DNA of 64,000 bases, taken from assembly GCA_905147135.1 (NCBI GenBank), contig LR990068.1, positions 1,012,001 through 1,076,000 on the forward strand, in the 5' to 3' direction. Of this stretch, positions 9,397 through 18,608 are shown in pieces; the first letter of the stretch is position 1, and each line of letters begins with the position of its first letter. The stretch comes from Blastobasis lacticolella. Lineage: Eukaryota; Arthropoda; Insecta; Lepidoptera; Blastobasidae. Below the pieces are notes generated by a model. It saw only the letters and a list, made by a program, of their open reading frames with translations, was not told where the DNA came from and did not search any database. The translations under genes were made by a program, and so were the position numbers.

Positions 9397-9643
9397 TAAA
9401 TAAATATTCGTGAACAAATTCACACAGCGCCATCTAGCCCCAAACTAAGCAAATCTTGTACTATGTAACTGATATACTACTAAAAAACTTTTATTTTTAA
9501 ATACATATTTATTATACATAGACCCAGACCCGTAACAGAAATTAAAATTCATCATTTAAATTTCTGCCCGGCCGAGAATCGAACCCGGGACCTCTTGCGT
9601 GGCAGACCGGCATGTTGACCATTGAACCACTCAGGTCGTCGTC
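9397..9643 (-). mobile_element. SINE-2, full length
   Basis: Antisense: (ATTT)n tail complement, 'acaaattcacacagcgccat', 'acccagacccgtaacagaaa', then the tRNA-Gly-like head with B box complement 'gaatcgaacccgggacctct'. About 247 bp. Confidence 0.75.
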
Positions 9644-10184
9644 GAACTATCGCAGTTGGGTAACGCTTAAAGTTAGGAAGTGGATTGGGCGGTGCTCCGT
9701 CCCTAGGCATCGCCTAAAATGACAGTTGTCTTCAGCAAATTTATCTGACCCGGTGGCTGACAAAGCTTGAACTAAGGGTCATTTGAAACGTCACACATAC
9801 ACACATTCAAACTTTCATATGTTCATGTTTTATTTATTGTTTCTTTTCCTATTAATATCTAATATAAGTAGAGATAGAGCAACTACATTGTTACCATAGA
9901 AGAGCGGTGTCTTCTAACACAGGCCTAGCCTAAAAGGAGACATCTGCCACTAGTGATATAAAAATTGTTAAAATGTAATAAAATATTTATTTATATCATT
10001 TTATTTTATTTATTTATTTACTTTGTTGTAAACAACAGCGACACCGTCACCGGTTCAGATAAGATTGTAACCACTCTACAGTTAACCAACAATACCACGC
10101 GAATCCATAAATCTCGCCTAGAGTTACGAGGTTTGGTGAAACAGACCATTTGGCTAAGGTCATTCCAAAGATAAGAGTTTCCTA
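9644..10184. other. No gene seen
   Basis: 9645-9690 has a faint 5S-like trace ('gttaggaagtggattgggcg'). The rest is AT-rich with TTTA runs at about 10000-10020. Confidence 0.3.
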
Positions 10185-10296
10185 TAAACTGTCCAGCTCG
10201 CGCGTTAACGAGAAAAAGCGCGACATATGTATTGCTATCTCTTTCGTCTTAGTATTGAGAGAAAGAGACAAACGCTCTCCCGCGCCGCCTGTCTTG
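10185..10296 (+). repeat. Repeat P fragment
   Basis: Shares 'cgagaaaaagcgcgacatat', 'attgctatctctttcgtctt' and 'agtattgagagaaagagaca' with 18443-18608, and (inverted) with 43795-43927. Terminal inverted repeats are not visible in this copy. 10297-10538 holds a CTT simple repeat at about 10385. Confidence 0.45.
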
Positions 10297-10538
10297 TCTT
10301 ATTTGGTTATCGAACCTTTGTATTTAAATAGATAATTTGCAGTAGTATTAGTTGAAATTCAGATTCTGGGTGTTTCTTCTATATTCTTCTTCTTCTTCTT
10401 ATCGTGTCAATGATAATTAGGTTAAAGTATGTATTTATGTATGTATGTATATGAATATTTATTTTATTATTACTTAAATTTTTCCAGTCCAAAACCGAGC
10501 GACGCGGATGGCACTGTCTGAGGCCTTAAATAATAAAG

Positions 10539-10734
10539 GCCTTGCCACATACAAAGCTCGGCGCGAGCGCGGCGTGAGCGCGGTGCGATATTTGCTAGGC
10601 AACCATCGCGCGGCGCGTTATTTGCTAGGCAACCATCGCGCGGCGCGATGGTTGCCTAGCAACTATCGCGCCGCGCGATGGTTGCCTAGCAAATAACGCG
10701 CCGCGCTCGCGCCGAGCTTTGTATGTGGCAAGGC
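10539..10734. mobile_element. GC-rich foldback hairpin element, 196 bp
   Basis: The left arm 'gccttgccacatacaaagct' + 'cggcgcgagcgcggcg' is complemented exactly by the right end 'cgccgagctttgtatgtggc' + 'aaggc'. Inside, a ~30-bp unit ('tatttgctaggcaacc' + 'atcgcgcggcgcg') occurs twice directly and then inverted. GC content far above the surroundings. The frame here is a by-product of the palindrome. Confidence 0.75.
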
Positions 10735-10847
10735 ATTAAGTCTTCGAGTGTGCATGAGTCGGGGCAGGCCGGGCAGACGAGCAAGTCTTCTATATTTCAA
10801 GACATCTATACACAGTGTACGTAACGTGATATTTCAAAAAAAAATTA

Positions 10848-10915
10848 AAATTCAAAATTTCTTTATTGATTAGTACATTAAATATCTCTTTCAATCGTCT
10901 AAAAGGAGGGGTAAA
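10848..10915 (-). mobile_element. Retroposon K, 3' fragment
   Basis: Only the 3' part remains: 'aattaaaattcaaaatttct', 'ttattgattagtacattaaa', 'ctctttcaatcgtctaaaag'. It is truncated at 'aaaattg', as expected for 5' truncation. Confidence 0.6.
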
Positions 10916-11064
10916 AATTGATACGGCAAGTCGTGATTTTGGGTATGGTTTGTTCGCCAAATAAGACAAGTCAGTCTGGACAGTTTATAGTTAGGTAATG
11001 CTTAATTGGAGTTTAGTGAAAACGGGTGTTAAGACCTCATTAGGCAGCTCAGAGTCTGTATTCG

Positions 11065-11314
11065 TAAATATTCGTAGACAAATTCACACAGCGCCATCTA
11101 GCCCCAAACTAAGCAAAGCTTGTACTATGGGTGCTAGATAACTGATATACTACTTAAATACTTTTTTTTAAATACATACTTATTATACATAGAACACCCA
11201 GACCCGTAACAGAAATTAAAATTCATCATTTCAATTTCTGCCCGGCCGGGAATCGGACCCGGGACCTCTTGCATGGCAGACCGGCATGTTGACCATTGAA
11301 CCACTCAGGTCGTC
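11065..11314 (-). mobile_element. SINE-2, full length
   Basis: Tail 'gtctgtattcgtaaatattc', 'acaaattcacacagcgccat', 'agaacacccagacccgtaac', and head 'ggaatcggacccgggacctc' to 'ccactcaggtcgtc'. The tRNA-Gly-like head is well preserved. Confidence 0.8.
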
Positions 11315-11335
11315 AAGTCGGTGTATACAATATAA

Positions 11336-11530
11336 TCTGCCGATATAACAGAACATTATCTCTTGGCAATCCAAAACAATACACCACACTTCCACAGTAC
11401 ATATCCTACTCTGACGGTAACTGGTCCACGACCACAAGGCGTGACCGTCGCTTTGTCGCACGCGAATGGTAAATGGTCACCGTTGTATTTCGGTGGTTGC
11501 ATTGACACAATGACTGGGCAGGTGTGAATG
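11336..11530 (+). other. Unrecognised open frame, possible exon or repeat
   Basis: A stop-free frame of about 63 codons runs from the TAA before 11336 ('SADITEHYLLAIQNN..') to 'GGCIDTMTGQV' and TGA. The GC content is higher than nearby sequence, and 'gggcag|gtgtga' could be read as a weak donor. No family recognised and no clear acceptor; chance is possible. 11531-11703 shows nothing else. Confidence 0.2.
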
Positions 11531-11703
11531 AACTTTATGGGTTGACACGTGGTGTTTGGCAAGACAGTTCACACGGTGCGAGCGTCGAACTCCGACGGGC
11601 AGCACAAATACACTTTGGAACTTTACTGCCCCATCGGTCATGTGTTCTTTGAGCTATGTGATCTGCCCACTGCCTTGTACTAACTTTTTCTAAGTTATGT
11701 AAG

Positions 11704-11954
11704 TAGAGCTCGTCTAGTCTAAAATGAAGCGCCCCACTACTTAGTTGATTTCGATGTGTGAGTGCAAATATTGATAACGACACTTCATCTGTGTGGGAGC
11801 CAATGAACGACGCGTGCTCCTACGTTTGAGTCTCACCGGCAACTGAATGACCAATTACAACGGGTTTTGTATATGTATTGCGTCCATATTTTAAACTTGC
11901 TTGTGTGCGTTAATGCGATAGTGGGGCGCGTCATTTTAGATTAGACGATCTCTA
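11704..11954 (+). mobile_element. MITE-E copy 1
   Basis: 251 bp including flanking TA at both ends. TIRs ~35 bp: left 'gagctcgtctagtctaaaat', right complement 'gagatcgtctaatctaaaat', then 'gcgccccacta'. Internal sequence 'tgatttcgatgtgtgagtgc' is in the same direction as the copy at 42870. TA flanks suggest a Tc1/mariner-type source. Confidence 0.8.
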
Positions 11955-11964
11955 CTTACACCAA

Positions 11965-12085
11965 TGATGAACCAATGATCTTACGGTGAGGGGAAACATC
12001 GTGAGGAAACCTACGAGTTAAGGCGACTGAGTGTGTAACCGTGATCCAATCTAGTCAGGTTCCCATGATAACAAGGTCACTCGAA
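11965..12085 (+). mobile_element. SINE-1 body fragment
   Basis: Contains 'atcttacggtgaggggaaac', 'atcgtgaggaaacc', 'gtgtgtaaccgtgatccaat' and 'caggttccc'. Head and tail are missing. Confidence 0.6.
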
Positions 12086-12124
12086 CATAGATTGTAAAAG
12101 TATAACTATAGAAGATAAAGTTTT

Positions 12125-12372
12125 GACGATCTGAGTGGTTCAGTGGTCAACATGCCAGTCAACCACGCAAGAGGTCCCAGGTTCGATTCCCGGCCGGGCA
12201 GAAATTTAAAGGATGAATTTTTATTTCTGTTACGGGTCTGGGTGTTCTATGTATAATAAGTATGTATTTAAAAAAGTATATAAGTAGTATATCAGTTAGC
12301 TAGCACCCATAGCACAAGCTTTGCTTAGTTTGGGGCTAGATGGCGCTGTGTGAATTTGTCCACGTTTTTTTT
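12125..12372 (+). mobile_element. SINE-2, full length, sense
   Basis: Head 'ctgagtggttcagtggtcaa' (A box), 'ggtcccaggttcgattcccg' (B box), then 'ttctgttacgggtctgggtg', 'ggggctagatggcgctgtgt' and 'gtccacg' followed by a T-run. Confidence 0.8.
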
Positions 12373-12400
12373 TTTTTTGTTATGCTTTAATTTTTTTATT

Positions 12401-12665
12401 GGACTAGATAGCCATTTGACCGCCATCTCACCTGGTGGTAAGTGACGATGCGGCCGAAGACGGAGCGTGCCTGTCTAGGAACAGCCTATTGACTCTAGCC
12501 TTGAAGGCGTCCAGATTCTAGTGACCAGGGAACACGGTGTGAACAGGGTGACAGGCAACGTGAGGATAGCTGGAAGATCCAGAAGGATGAAGCGATCGTC
12601 CGGATCGCGTTTCCCGATGGCGGAAAACAGCCTGAGGAATGAGGTCGTGCAACTGCTTCGCACAC
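12401..12665 (-). mobile_element. LINE-L 3' end
   Basis: Begins 'tttgaccgccatctcacctg', then 'cgatgcggccgaagacggag', 'cctgtctaggaacagcctat'. Further right, 'gatgaagcgatcgtccggat' and 'ggcggaaaacagcctgagga' extend beyond the other copies, so it is the longest LINE-L piece here. The minus frame is interrupted. Confidence 0.6.
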
Positions 12666-12667
12666 TT

Positions 12668-12995
12668 TCAACGGATTGAATCATCTTGGTGTTAATGTCC
12701 CGGTTATGATCGCGCAAGAGAGCCCGAAGTCCGTCTTGACCATGATCCAGGATTTGGCAGAACAGGTGATTGATAATTGCAGTTAAGCGACTGCTATGTG
12801 ACCTTCAACATTGGCGCCTGAACAGGATCAAGCTACACATTTAGTCGCCTGAATGTGCAGGTTTCATCACGATGTTTTCCCTCACCGTAAGAGCATCGGT
12901 TAGTCTTCAATGTACATAACTAGAAAAAAGACATTATGGTTCGAACCCGGTACCTCAAGATACGGGTCGTCATCTTAACCATTAACACATCCACG
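12668..12995 (-). mobile_element. SINE-1, nearly full length
   Basis: RTE-like end 'atcttggtgttaatgtcccg', middle 'ggtttcatcacgatgttttc' and 'cctcaccgtaagagcatcgg', and tRNA-like head 'ggttcgaacccggtacctca' to about 12995. Both ends present, with several point changes. Confidence 0.7.
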
Positions 12996-13202
12996 GGAAT
13001 AGTAGTACCCGAAACAGTCTGTCTGTTAGTTTTAAGTTTTTTGAATGTGTTATTGGACCAAATAAAGATACGTCTATGTCAATGTCAAAATAAAATTTCT
13101 TGAAAATTCGCAGAACGGTGTTACAATTTAGCTGTGTGAAGCTAGGTACGCTTGCGCCCAGAAGGCTCTTTCCCGAAAGATCCCGAATACCATCACCCAT
13201 CT

Positions 13203-13400
13203 ACACTAAGATGGCAGACAAGCTTACGATCTGCCTGCTGGAAAGCAGTCACCGCAGCCTATGGACGTGCCTGATAGTAAGCAGTCACTATGGCCGTTTG
13301 CAATACCAGGGGCATCACCCACGCGTTGCCGACCCCGTAACAACCTTTTCACCGAAGAACTCCATGTTGTACTCTCCAGGGAAAACCTCTCCAGGTAGTA
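13203..13400 (-). mobile_element. LINE-A 3' end, continues at 13778-13800
   Basis: Antisense LINE-A: 'ggcagacaagcttacgatct', 'agcagtcaccgcagcctatg', 'ccatgttgtactctccaggg'. A short internal duplication ('gcctgatagtaagcagtcac') is present. After the hairpin element it resumes as 'tccacaaacttagtgtgcgt', as in the copy at 16729. Confidence 0.7.
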
Positions 13401-13777
13401 TATCTGTCGCAGCCGGATGGTTAAATTAGCCGGTTAACTAAATGGCTAGCTTTTTGAGCAATTATTTAGTTGAAAATTTGCCAATTTCATAAGATTTTAA
13501 AGTGATGTTGAAAGAACGATATTGCCTCGAGTTTACGCAGCTCTTTCACACATTGTTCCAATGCTAACCTACCCACAATAACTTTAAAGTATAATAATAG
13601 TTTGGGTTTAGGTTAGCATTATGACAATGAATGGAAGAGCTCCGTAAACTCGAGGCAATATCGTTCATTTGACTTTACTTTCGAAGTTCATGAATTTGGC
13701 CAATTTTCAATTAAATAACCGCTTAAATAGCTAGCCGTTTAATTAACCGGCTAATTTAACCATTTGACTGCGACATA
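13401..13777. mobile_element. Long foldback element in LINE-A, ~375 bp
   Basis: Arms of ~170 bp: left 'tggttaaattagccggttaa' and 'cgatattgcctcgagtttac'; the complement of the right end has the same words in the same order. The centre is at ~13590 ('ataactttaaag'). TA is at both edges. Both flanks are LINE-A, so it is the younger insert. No coding capacity. Confidence 0.75.
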
Positions 13778-13800
13778 TCCACAAACTTAGTGTGCGTGTA

Positions 13801-14801
13801 ACTTACATCACAACCCAAAAATAACAGTCCATCCAGATTATATCGTAACAGTTCTTCGCAGTCGTAAGAACGTGAGTGTCGACATCACAGATAAGGATCG
13901 CCATATTGTGTTCTTCGGCCATTGTGACGGATGAGAACGTCTGATGTGCTCTCATTGTGCTTTTGAGCAACTGTGTCAAATGTGTTTCCCTTTTATATGT
14001 TAAAAGAACAGAGCAACAAGATGGAAGAAGCTAGAAAACTATTGGACAGTACATTATAATAAAAAAAATAAAAAAGTACGGATTTTAGGTGCCTAATGTG
14101 TATTTGTGATTTACTAAAATCTTTTTTATCTAAAACCAATTGAGTGGGGTATAAAATCAATATAATAAAGGCGTTTTTAAAATATATCCAGCAATTTTTT
14201 TTTTCTATTTTTTTTAATAGCAGTCGTTGTTTTAGTTTTTGTATTACTTACTTGTATTTTTTTTTTCGATATAAAAAATTTAATCCGCAATTTTCAAATT
14301 ATGCATCACCGAAAACCAGAGTCATGCAGTTTTCTCTACATATTCAACTTCTCATATTCGAAAATCAAATTTGAAAACCGTTCGCCTGGACGCGTCCAAC
14401 AAACAACGCCCCGGGGTTCCAACGCCTCAAATACGTTTCTGTACGTACCTACGTATGTCTTACTCACTCAATTAGGAGAAGATGATGGTTAAGAAAACTG
14501 CAATTAAAACTACGTTAGGAAAACATCCTATCTCTTTATTATTTGGATCCCACTTGTTAACTGGACCGCAGCGAGTAAATTCTATGAGTCACACAATGAC
14601 CTCACCGCCTCCGCGTTTGGACGTATATATCTCACTTAGCTATGCTATAGTTGACACATCTAACTCGATAAACTCGGTAGTCATTCGTTCGGTCATCGTG
14701 TGAGGTATCGAGCCAATCTTAAAACCAGCGCCATAGAAGCCATGGCATATGCTGAGTGTGACCTCTTTGCTCGACTTCGCATGGCACGGGTAGCGATATA
14801 T
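13801..14801. other. No supported gene; T-rich tracts
   Basis: Unassigned sequence with T-runs at 14190-14270. A minus-strand stop-free frame at 13808-13970 ends at a GTAAGT, but no start or acceptor supports it. Confidence 0.35.
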
Positions 14802-14920
14802 TATGTTTTTTGTTTATATCATACAGTAGGCAAACAGGCAAGCGGGCCATCTGATGGAAAGTGGTCACCACTGCCTATAGACATTAGCAACACCAAGTGT
14901 ATCGCTAATGCGTCAGTAAT
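14802..14920 (-). mobile_element. LINE-b fragment
   Basis: Tail complement 'tttatatcatacagtaggca', then 'ctgatggaaagtggtcacca' and 'cagtgtatcgctaatgcgt'-like end. It is the 3'-most ~120 bp only. Confidence 0.6.
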
Positions 14921-15009
14921 ATAATGCCACTGTTTACTTTTTGATATTTGAATGTACCTATCGTGTAATGTTTATGTGTAATAATCAACATTTATTAATT
15001 AATTCTATG
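14921..15009. other. No feature
   Basis: AT-rich spacer between LINE-b and the nested SINE-1. Confidence 0.3.
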
Positions 15010-15023
15010 CCGCGAGTTATGTA

Positions 15024-15210
15024 CAGTCGAGTTCATTAATATGTGAGCATTGCCAAGGCTTGAAATATAAATGTACATGGAAGGGTACTTATATATCTGA
15101 GCAGATGTACATATGTTTGATTGATGAATCTGCTCAGATATATAAGTACCCTTCCATGTACATTTATATTTGAAGCCTTGGCAATGCTCACATATTAATG
15201 AACTCGACTG
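15024..15210. mobile_element. Near-perfect hairpin MITE, 187 bp, TA duplication
   Basis: Arms of ~83 bp: left 'cagtcgagttcattaatatg', 'tgagcattgccaaggcttga', 'catggaagggtacttatata'; the right arm is their complement ('catattaatgaactcgactg'). A ~25-bp loop sits at ~15107-15131. TA at 15022-15023 and 15211-15212; removing the insert restores SINE-1 'gagttatgtacattagttg'. This fits Tc1/mariner-type TA targeting. Confidence 0.85.
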
Positions 15211-15310
15211 TACATTAGTTGAATGCTAACCGATGCTCTTGCGGTGAGGGAAAACATCGTGATGAAACCTGCACGTTTAGGCGGCTGAATGTGTAACCAT
15301 GATGCAATCT

Positions 15311-15474
15311 ATTTTTTTATTATTATATATATTTTTTAAACAAGCTCACGACCTGCCTGATGGAAAGCAGTCACCGCAGCCTATGGACGTTTGCAATACC
15401 AGGGGCATCACCGACGCGTTGTCGACATCGTAAAAATCTTTTCATCCCTTTCTTGAAGAACTCCATGTTGGACT
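15311..15474 (-). mobile_element. LINE-A 3' end in SINE-1
   Basis: Antisense: T-rich tail complement, 'caagctcacgacctgcctga', 'agcagtcaccgcagcctatg', 'ataccaggggcatcaccgac', 'aactccatgttggactc'. It interrupts SINE-1 between 'gatgcaatct' and 'caggttcccc'. No clean duplication is visible. Confidence 0.7.
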
Positions 15475-15763
15475 CATGTCATTCTGGCAGGTTCCCCTGG
15501 TCTCCGAAGTCAGATGGCAGTCGCTCCACTGTAATTGCCTGATCTGCCAAATACGGCATCATGGGTGAACCCCGGGTCCTCGTGCGCTATCACTACCACA
15601 ACATTAGCGCCAAGATAATTATTTTTTCACTTGTATTTTGTTATTGACCAGTTGGTACGTAGTTACGTAACATAGCAATGGCATAAACAATTCATTGGAA
15701 CAATTTACTTAAACGTTGTATCAATTAAAGGCGACATGACGACAGTATGGAAAGGTAATAAAA

Positions 15764-16018
15764 CATCATCACAGCCCGTAACAGTCCACTGCAGGACTTA
15801 GGGCCTCTCCCGCGAAAGGGAAGGTTATTGCCATAATCTCCACGCTCGGCAGGCGGGTTGGAGATCGCAGTGTTTAAATATAACAATGGAAAATGCTGCT
15901 GCCCGTTTTCCAGACTACGGAGACTTGATCTTTTCCCTCGAAAACATTAGTCGCCTTGTACGACACCCGCGAGTGTAAGGGGTTGGTGCTATTCTACTCT
16001 GCCGGACACCACACGGCC
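15764..16018 (-). mobile_element. Retroposon C, full length
   Basis: From 'catcatcacagcccgtaaca' to 'ggacaccacacggcc', with all blocks present ('ctcggcaggcgggttggaga', 'aacaatggaaaatgctgctg', 'cgccttgtacgacacccgcg'). Confidence 0.8.
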
Positions 16019-16059
16019 ACTCGCGTAATAAAACGTAATATCAATTAACCTCCGACGAA

Positions 16060-16200
16060 AACAGAGGGGTATTAAGTTTGAGGTGTATCTGTGGGTTTGT
16101 GTATCTGTCTGGAATCGTAGCTCCCGAAAGGATGGACCGATTTGGATGCGGTCTTCTCTATTAGAGCGCGCGAGAGCACAACCGGGATATAGAGACAAGA
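16060..16200 (+). repeat. Dispersed repeat V
   Basis: Has 'gtagctcccgaaaggatgga', 'ccgatttggatgcggtcttc'. The same core 'accgattt-gatg-ggt' occurs at 40230, 41610, 44010 and 52390. Class unknown. Confidence 0.4.
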
Positions 16201-16206
16201 TAACCA

Positions 16207-16453
16207 ATGTGACCTGAGTGGTTCAATGGACAACATGTCTGCCACGCAAGAGGTCCCGGGTTCGATTCCCGGACAATTGAAATGATGAATTTCAATTTCT
16301 GTTACGGGTCCGGGTGTTCTATGTATAATTAGTATGTATTTAAAAGTTTTTAAGTAATATATCAGTTATCTAGCACCCATAGTACAAGCTTTGCTTAGTT
16401 TGGGGGTAGATGGCGCCGTGTGAATTTGTCCACGAATATTTATTTATTTATTT
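16207..16453 (+). mobile_element. SINE-2, full length, sense
   Basis: Head 'gacctgagtggttcaatgga', B box 'cccgggttcgattcccgg', 'ttctgttacgggtccgggtg', and tail 'gtgaatttgtccacgaatat' + (TTTA)n. The head has a small deletion after the B box. Confidence 0.8.
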
Positions 16454-16728
16454 AATGACCAATGACCGAATACAGTAACCCGTTAACTGAATAGTCCCGT
16501 TACAATTGCAGTCAAACCAAGGTTACTCTAGTGCCAACAAACTCTATACCAATTTATTCCAAGGTCTTATTGCGTGAGGGTTTCTCGGCTTTTTGCCTTT
16601 GTTTTGATACCAATGCTTCGCGATTGGTTCAACTCTTTGCGTTTTTATCAGTTGACGGGTAATGAATGGCGTGTTTAGTAATTCGGGCGCTTATTGCGAC
16701 ATTCTATGGTGTTTTTGGAGGGAAAGGT

Positions 16729-16965
16729 ATTTTTTTATTCCACTAAGGTGGCAAACAAGCTTACGGCCTGCCTGATGGTAAGCAGTCACCGCAGCCTATG
16801 GACGTTTGCAATACCAGGGGCATCACCCACGCGTTGCCGACCCCGTAAGAACCTTGTCACCCCTTTCTCGAAGAACTCCATGTTGTACTCTCCAGGGAAA
16901 ACCTCTCCAGGTAGTTCATTCGACAACCTTAGTGTGCGTGGAAGAAAGTTCCTTAGGGGGACCTC
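16729..16965 (-). mobile_element. LINE-A 3' end, long copy
   Basis: Antisense from the T-run through 'gtggcaaacaagcttacggc', 'ccctttctcgaagaactcca', 'cctctccaggtagttcattc' and 'gacaaccttagtgtgcgtgg'. The best copy for the 5' part, and the reference for the site hit by the foldback element at 13401. Confidence 0.75.
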
Positions 16966-16989
16966 AATAGATTTCAGCTCTCGGTTACT

Positions 16990-17090
16990 TTCAACGTACG
17001 TAACTCAGAGAAGAGTCATTGGTATATGGCCGCAGTGGGGTTCGAACCTGATACCTCTTGCTTACGAGTCGGATATCTAAATAACCTACC
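16990..17090 (-). mobile_element. SINE-1 head fragment
   Basis: 'taactcagagaagagtcatt', 'ggtatatggccgcagtgggg', B box complement 'ttcgaacctgatacctcttg', 'cttacgagtcggatatc'. Contains the tRNA-like part only. 17091-17514 shows nothing recognisable. Confidence 0.65.
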
Positions 17091-17514
17091 GTATGACTTA
17101 AAAAATACAGTCAGACGACAGCATCATTGCTAATGTAGTGTCCACAGTCGAAATTTCCCACTGTACCGACTGATTGCAACTAAATACTGTACCATTAGTG
17201 ATTAATCATATCCGGAACCAGTCATTGCCCGAAATGGCTTTTTAATGAAAAGTATGCTTAACCACAATGGACGTAGGTAGGTACATGATTTTAGAAAGCA
17301 AAGCTACTTTACTTTTAGTGTTGTGAATGTGAGTGATTCATTCCAATTATTCGATTGTTGAAGAGTTATTCGAAAATGAAAATGAAAAGTATTTAGTGAA
17401 TTAGGATAACGTTAATTAATCTCTTTTCAAACGTCAAAAATCTAATGGAAAGCGAAGGGTAAGTTAAGCAAGCATGAGCTCTGGATGACCAGGTCGTTTT
17501 AAACTATCGGATAT

Positions 17515-17663
17515 AAGGGTATGTTCCGGGTTTCCTACCGCGTACTTTTGTTGACGAGTAGCCCGATATTTCGACACAGTTACAAGCATCATTGTCACGG
17601 GACGACTAATATCAGTCCACTCGTCAACAAAGGTACGTGGTAGGAAACTCGGAACATACCCTT
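17515..17663. mobile_element. Palindromic element, 149 bp
   Basis: Ends 'aagggtatgttccgggtttc' and, at the right, 'gaaactcggaacataccctt'; the pairing continues through 'ttgttgacgagt' / 'actcgtcaacaa', ~47 bp per arm. The loop holds 'gtcacgggacgactaatatc'. MITE-like; no duplication identified. Confidence 0.65.
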
Positions 17664-17689
17664 GAAATGTGTTATTCGTATTCGATAAT

Positions 17690-17855
17690 CATTCGGCATA
17701 AAGCTGGGGTCCGAAGTGGTAAGAATAAAAGAAGATGTATGAAAAGAGTTGCGGATATATGCGAGGCTAGGGAATTGTGTCAGGACAGAGCAAAGTGGTG
17801 GTCCATAGTCTACCCCACCTGTGGGAAACAGGCGTTAGCTTTATGTATGTATGTA
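17690..17855 (+). mobile_element. LINE-Y C-terminal fragment, sense
   Basis: Encodes a basic stretch followed by 'CQDRAKWWSIVYPTCGK' and a stop after 'ALCMYV', like the '(Q)DR..W..IV' C-terminus of some non-LTR elements. It ends in a TATG-rich tail. An inverted homologue lies 40 bp away. Confidence 0.5.
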
Positions 17856-17894
17856 TAATCATTCGGATGAAAACAAATTATAAAATTCAAATAC

Positions 17895-18005
17895 ACATAA
17901 TATATTCATACACAAAGCTCACGCCTCTCTCCCATAGGTGAAAAAGGCAGATTATGGGCCGCCATTTTGCTCTGTCCTGTCACAACTCCCTAGCTTTGCA
18001 TATAT
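17895..18005 (-). mobile_element. LINE-Y fragment, inverted to 17690
   Basis: The reverse complement reads 'gcaaagctagggagttgtga', 'caggacagagcaaaatggcg' and 'cgtgagctttgtgtatg', homologous to 17755-17845. The two copies are tail to tail. Confidence 0.5.
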
Positions 18006-18086
18006 TCGATGATGAAATTCGATTCGATGAAAACCAATAATAGAAGCTACAGCGGTTCTCAATCTTTTCAAAAGCTGTTTCAAAAC

Positions 18087-18270
18087 TTTTTTTATACCAC
18101 AATGGTGCCAAACAAGCCTACGGTCCGCCTGATGGTAAGCAGTCACCGCAGCCTATGGCCGTTTGCAATACCAGGGGCATCGCCCACGCGTTGCCGACCC
18201 CATAAAAACCCTTTCACCCCTTTCTTGAGGAACTCCATGTTGTACTCTCCAGGGAAAACATCCCAGCGTG
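18087..18270 (-). mobile_element. LINE-A 3' end
   Basis: Antisense: 'ataccacaatggtgccaaac', 'ctgatggtaagcagtcaccg', 'cgcccacgcgttgccgaccc', 'ctccatgttgtactctccag'. Confidence 0.75.
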
Positions 18271-18442
18271 TGGCTAGCAGACATTGATATAATTGAAAAG
18301 AGAATCTTACCTACTTGCTTTTCTAAACAAAACTTCTGAAATGAAAGTTTAAAAACTCGCTATCCTACTCTCATATCTTTTTATAAACCAATTTGGGGCA
18401 TTTTTATTATCTCGCAACGCCCTTAGTTTAGCGCCACGACAA

Positions 18443-18608
18443 CGCACTGGCACGCGTAGCACAAGAGTGTTCTCGCAAGCGATAAGCGAGAAAAGACGCG
18501 ACATAGTACTGCTATCTCTGTCATCTTAGTATTGAGTGAAGGAAACAAACGCTTGCAACGCGAGCTCACGCGCGTCGCGGGCACAGTTGTGCTAGCCGTG
18601 CGCTGCGT
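18443..18608 (+). mobile_element. Repeat P, MITE-like
   Basis: Imperfect TIRs: left 'gcactggcacgcgtagcaca'; the complement of the right end 'cgcagcgcacggctagcaca'. The middle 'cgacatagtactgctatctc' is shared with 10185 and 43795. Confidence 0.5.

Larger units (their letters stand above)
15010..15640 (+). mobile_element. SINE-1 hosting two insertions
   Basis: SINE-1 pieces: 15014-15023 ('gagttatgta'), 15211-15310 ('tacattagttgaatgctaac' to 'ccatgatgcaatct') and 15475-15640 ('caggttcccctgg', 'ggcagtcgctccactgtaat', 'aacattagcgccaagataat'). A 187-bp hairpin MITE and a LINE-A fragment fill the gaps. The head is missing. Confidence 0.7.

Noticed and set aside
10508..10696. Repetitive 62-codon frame with RYLLGNHRAA-type repeats
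   Set aside because: It is the translation of the GC-rich foldback element, and the repeats come from its DNA structure.
13808..13990. Minus-strand exon ending in GTAAGT (frame containing MAEEHNMAILICDVDTHVLT)
   Set aside because: No good acceptor or start fits, and joining it in phase to the signal-peptide exon gives a stop. Kept only as a curiosity.
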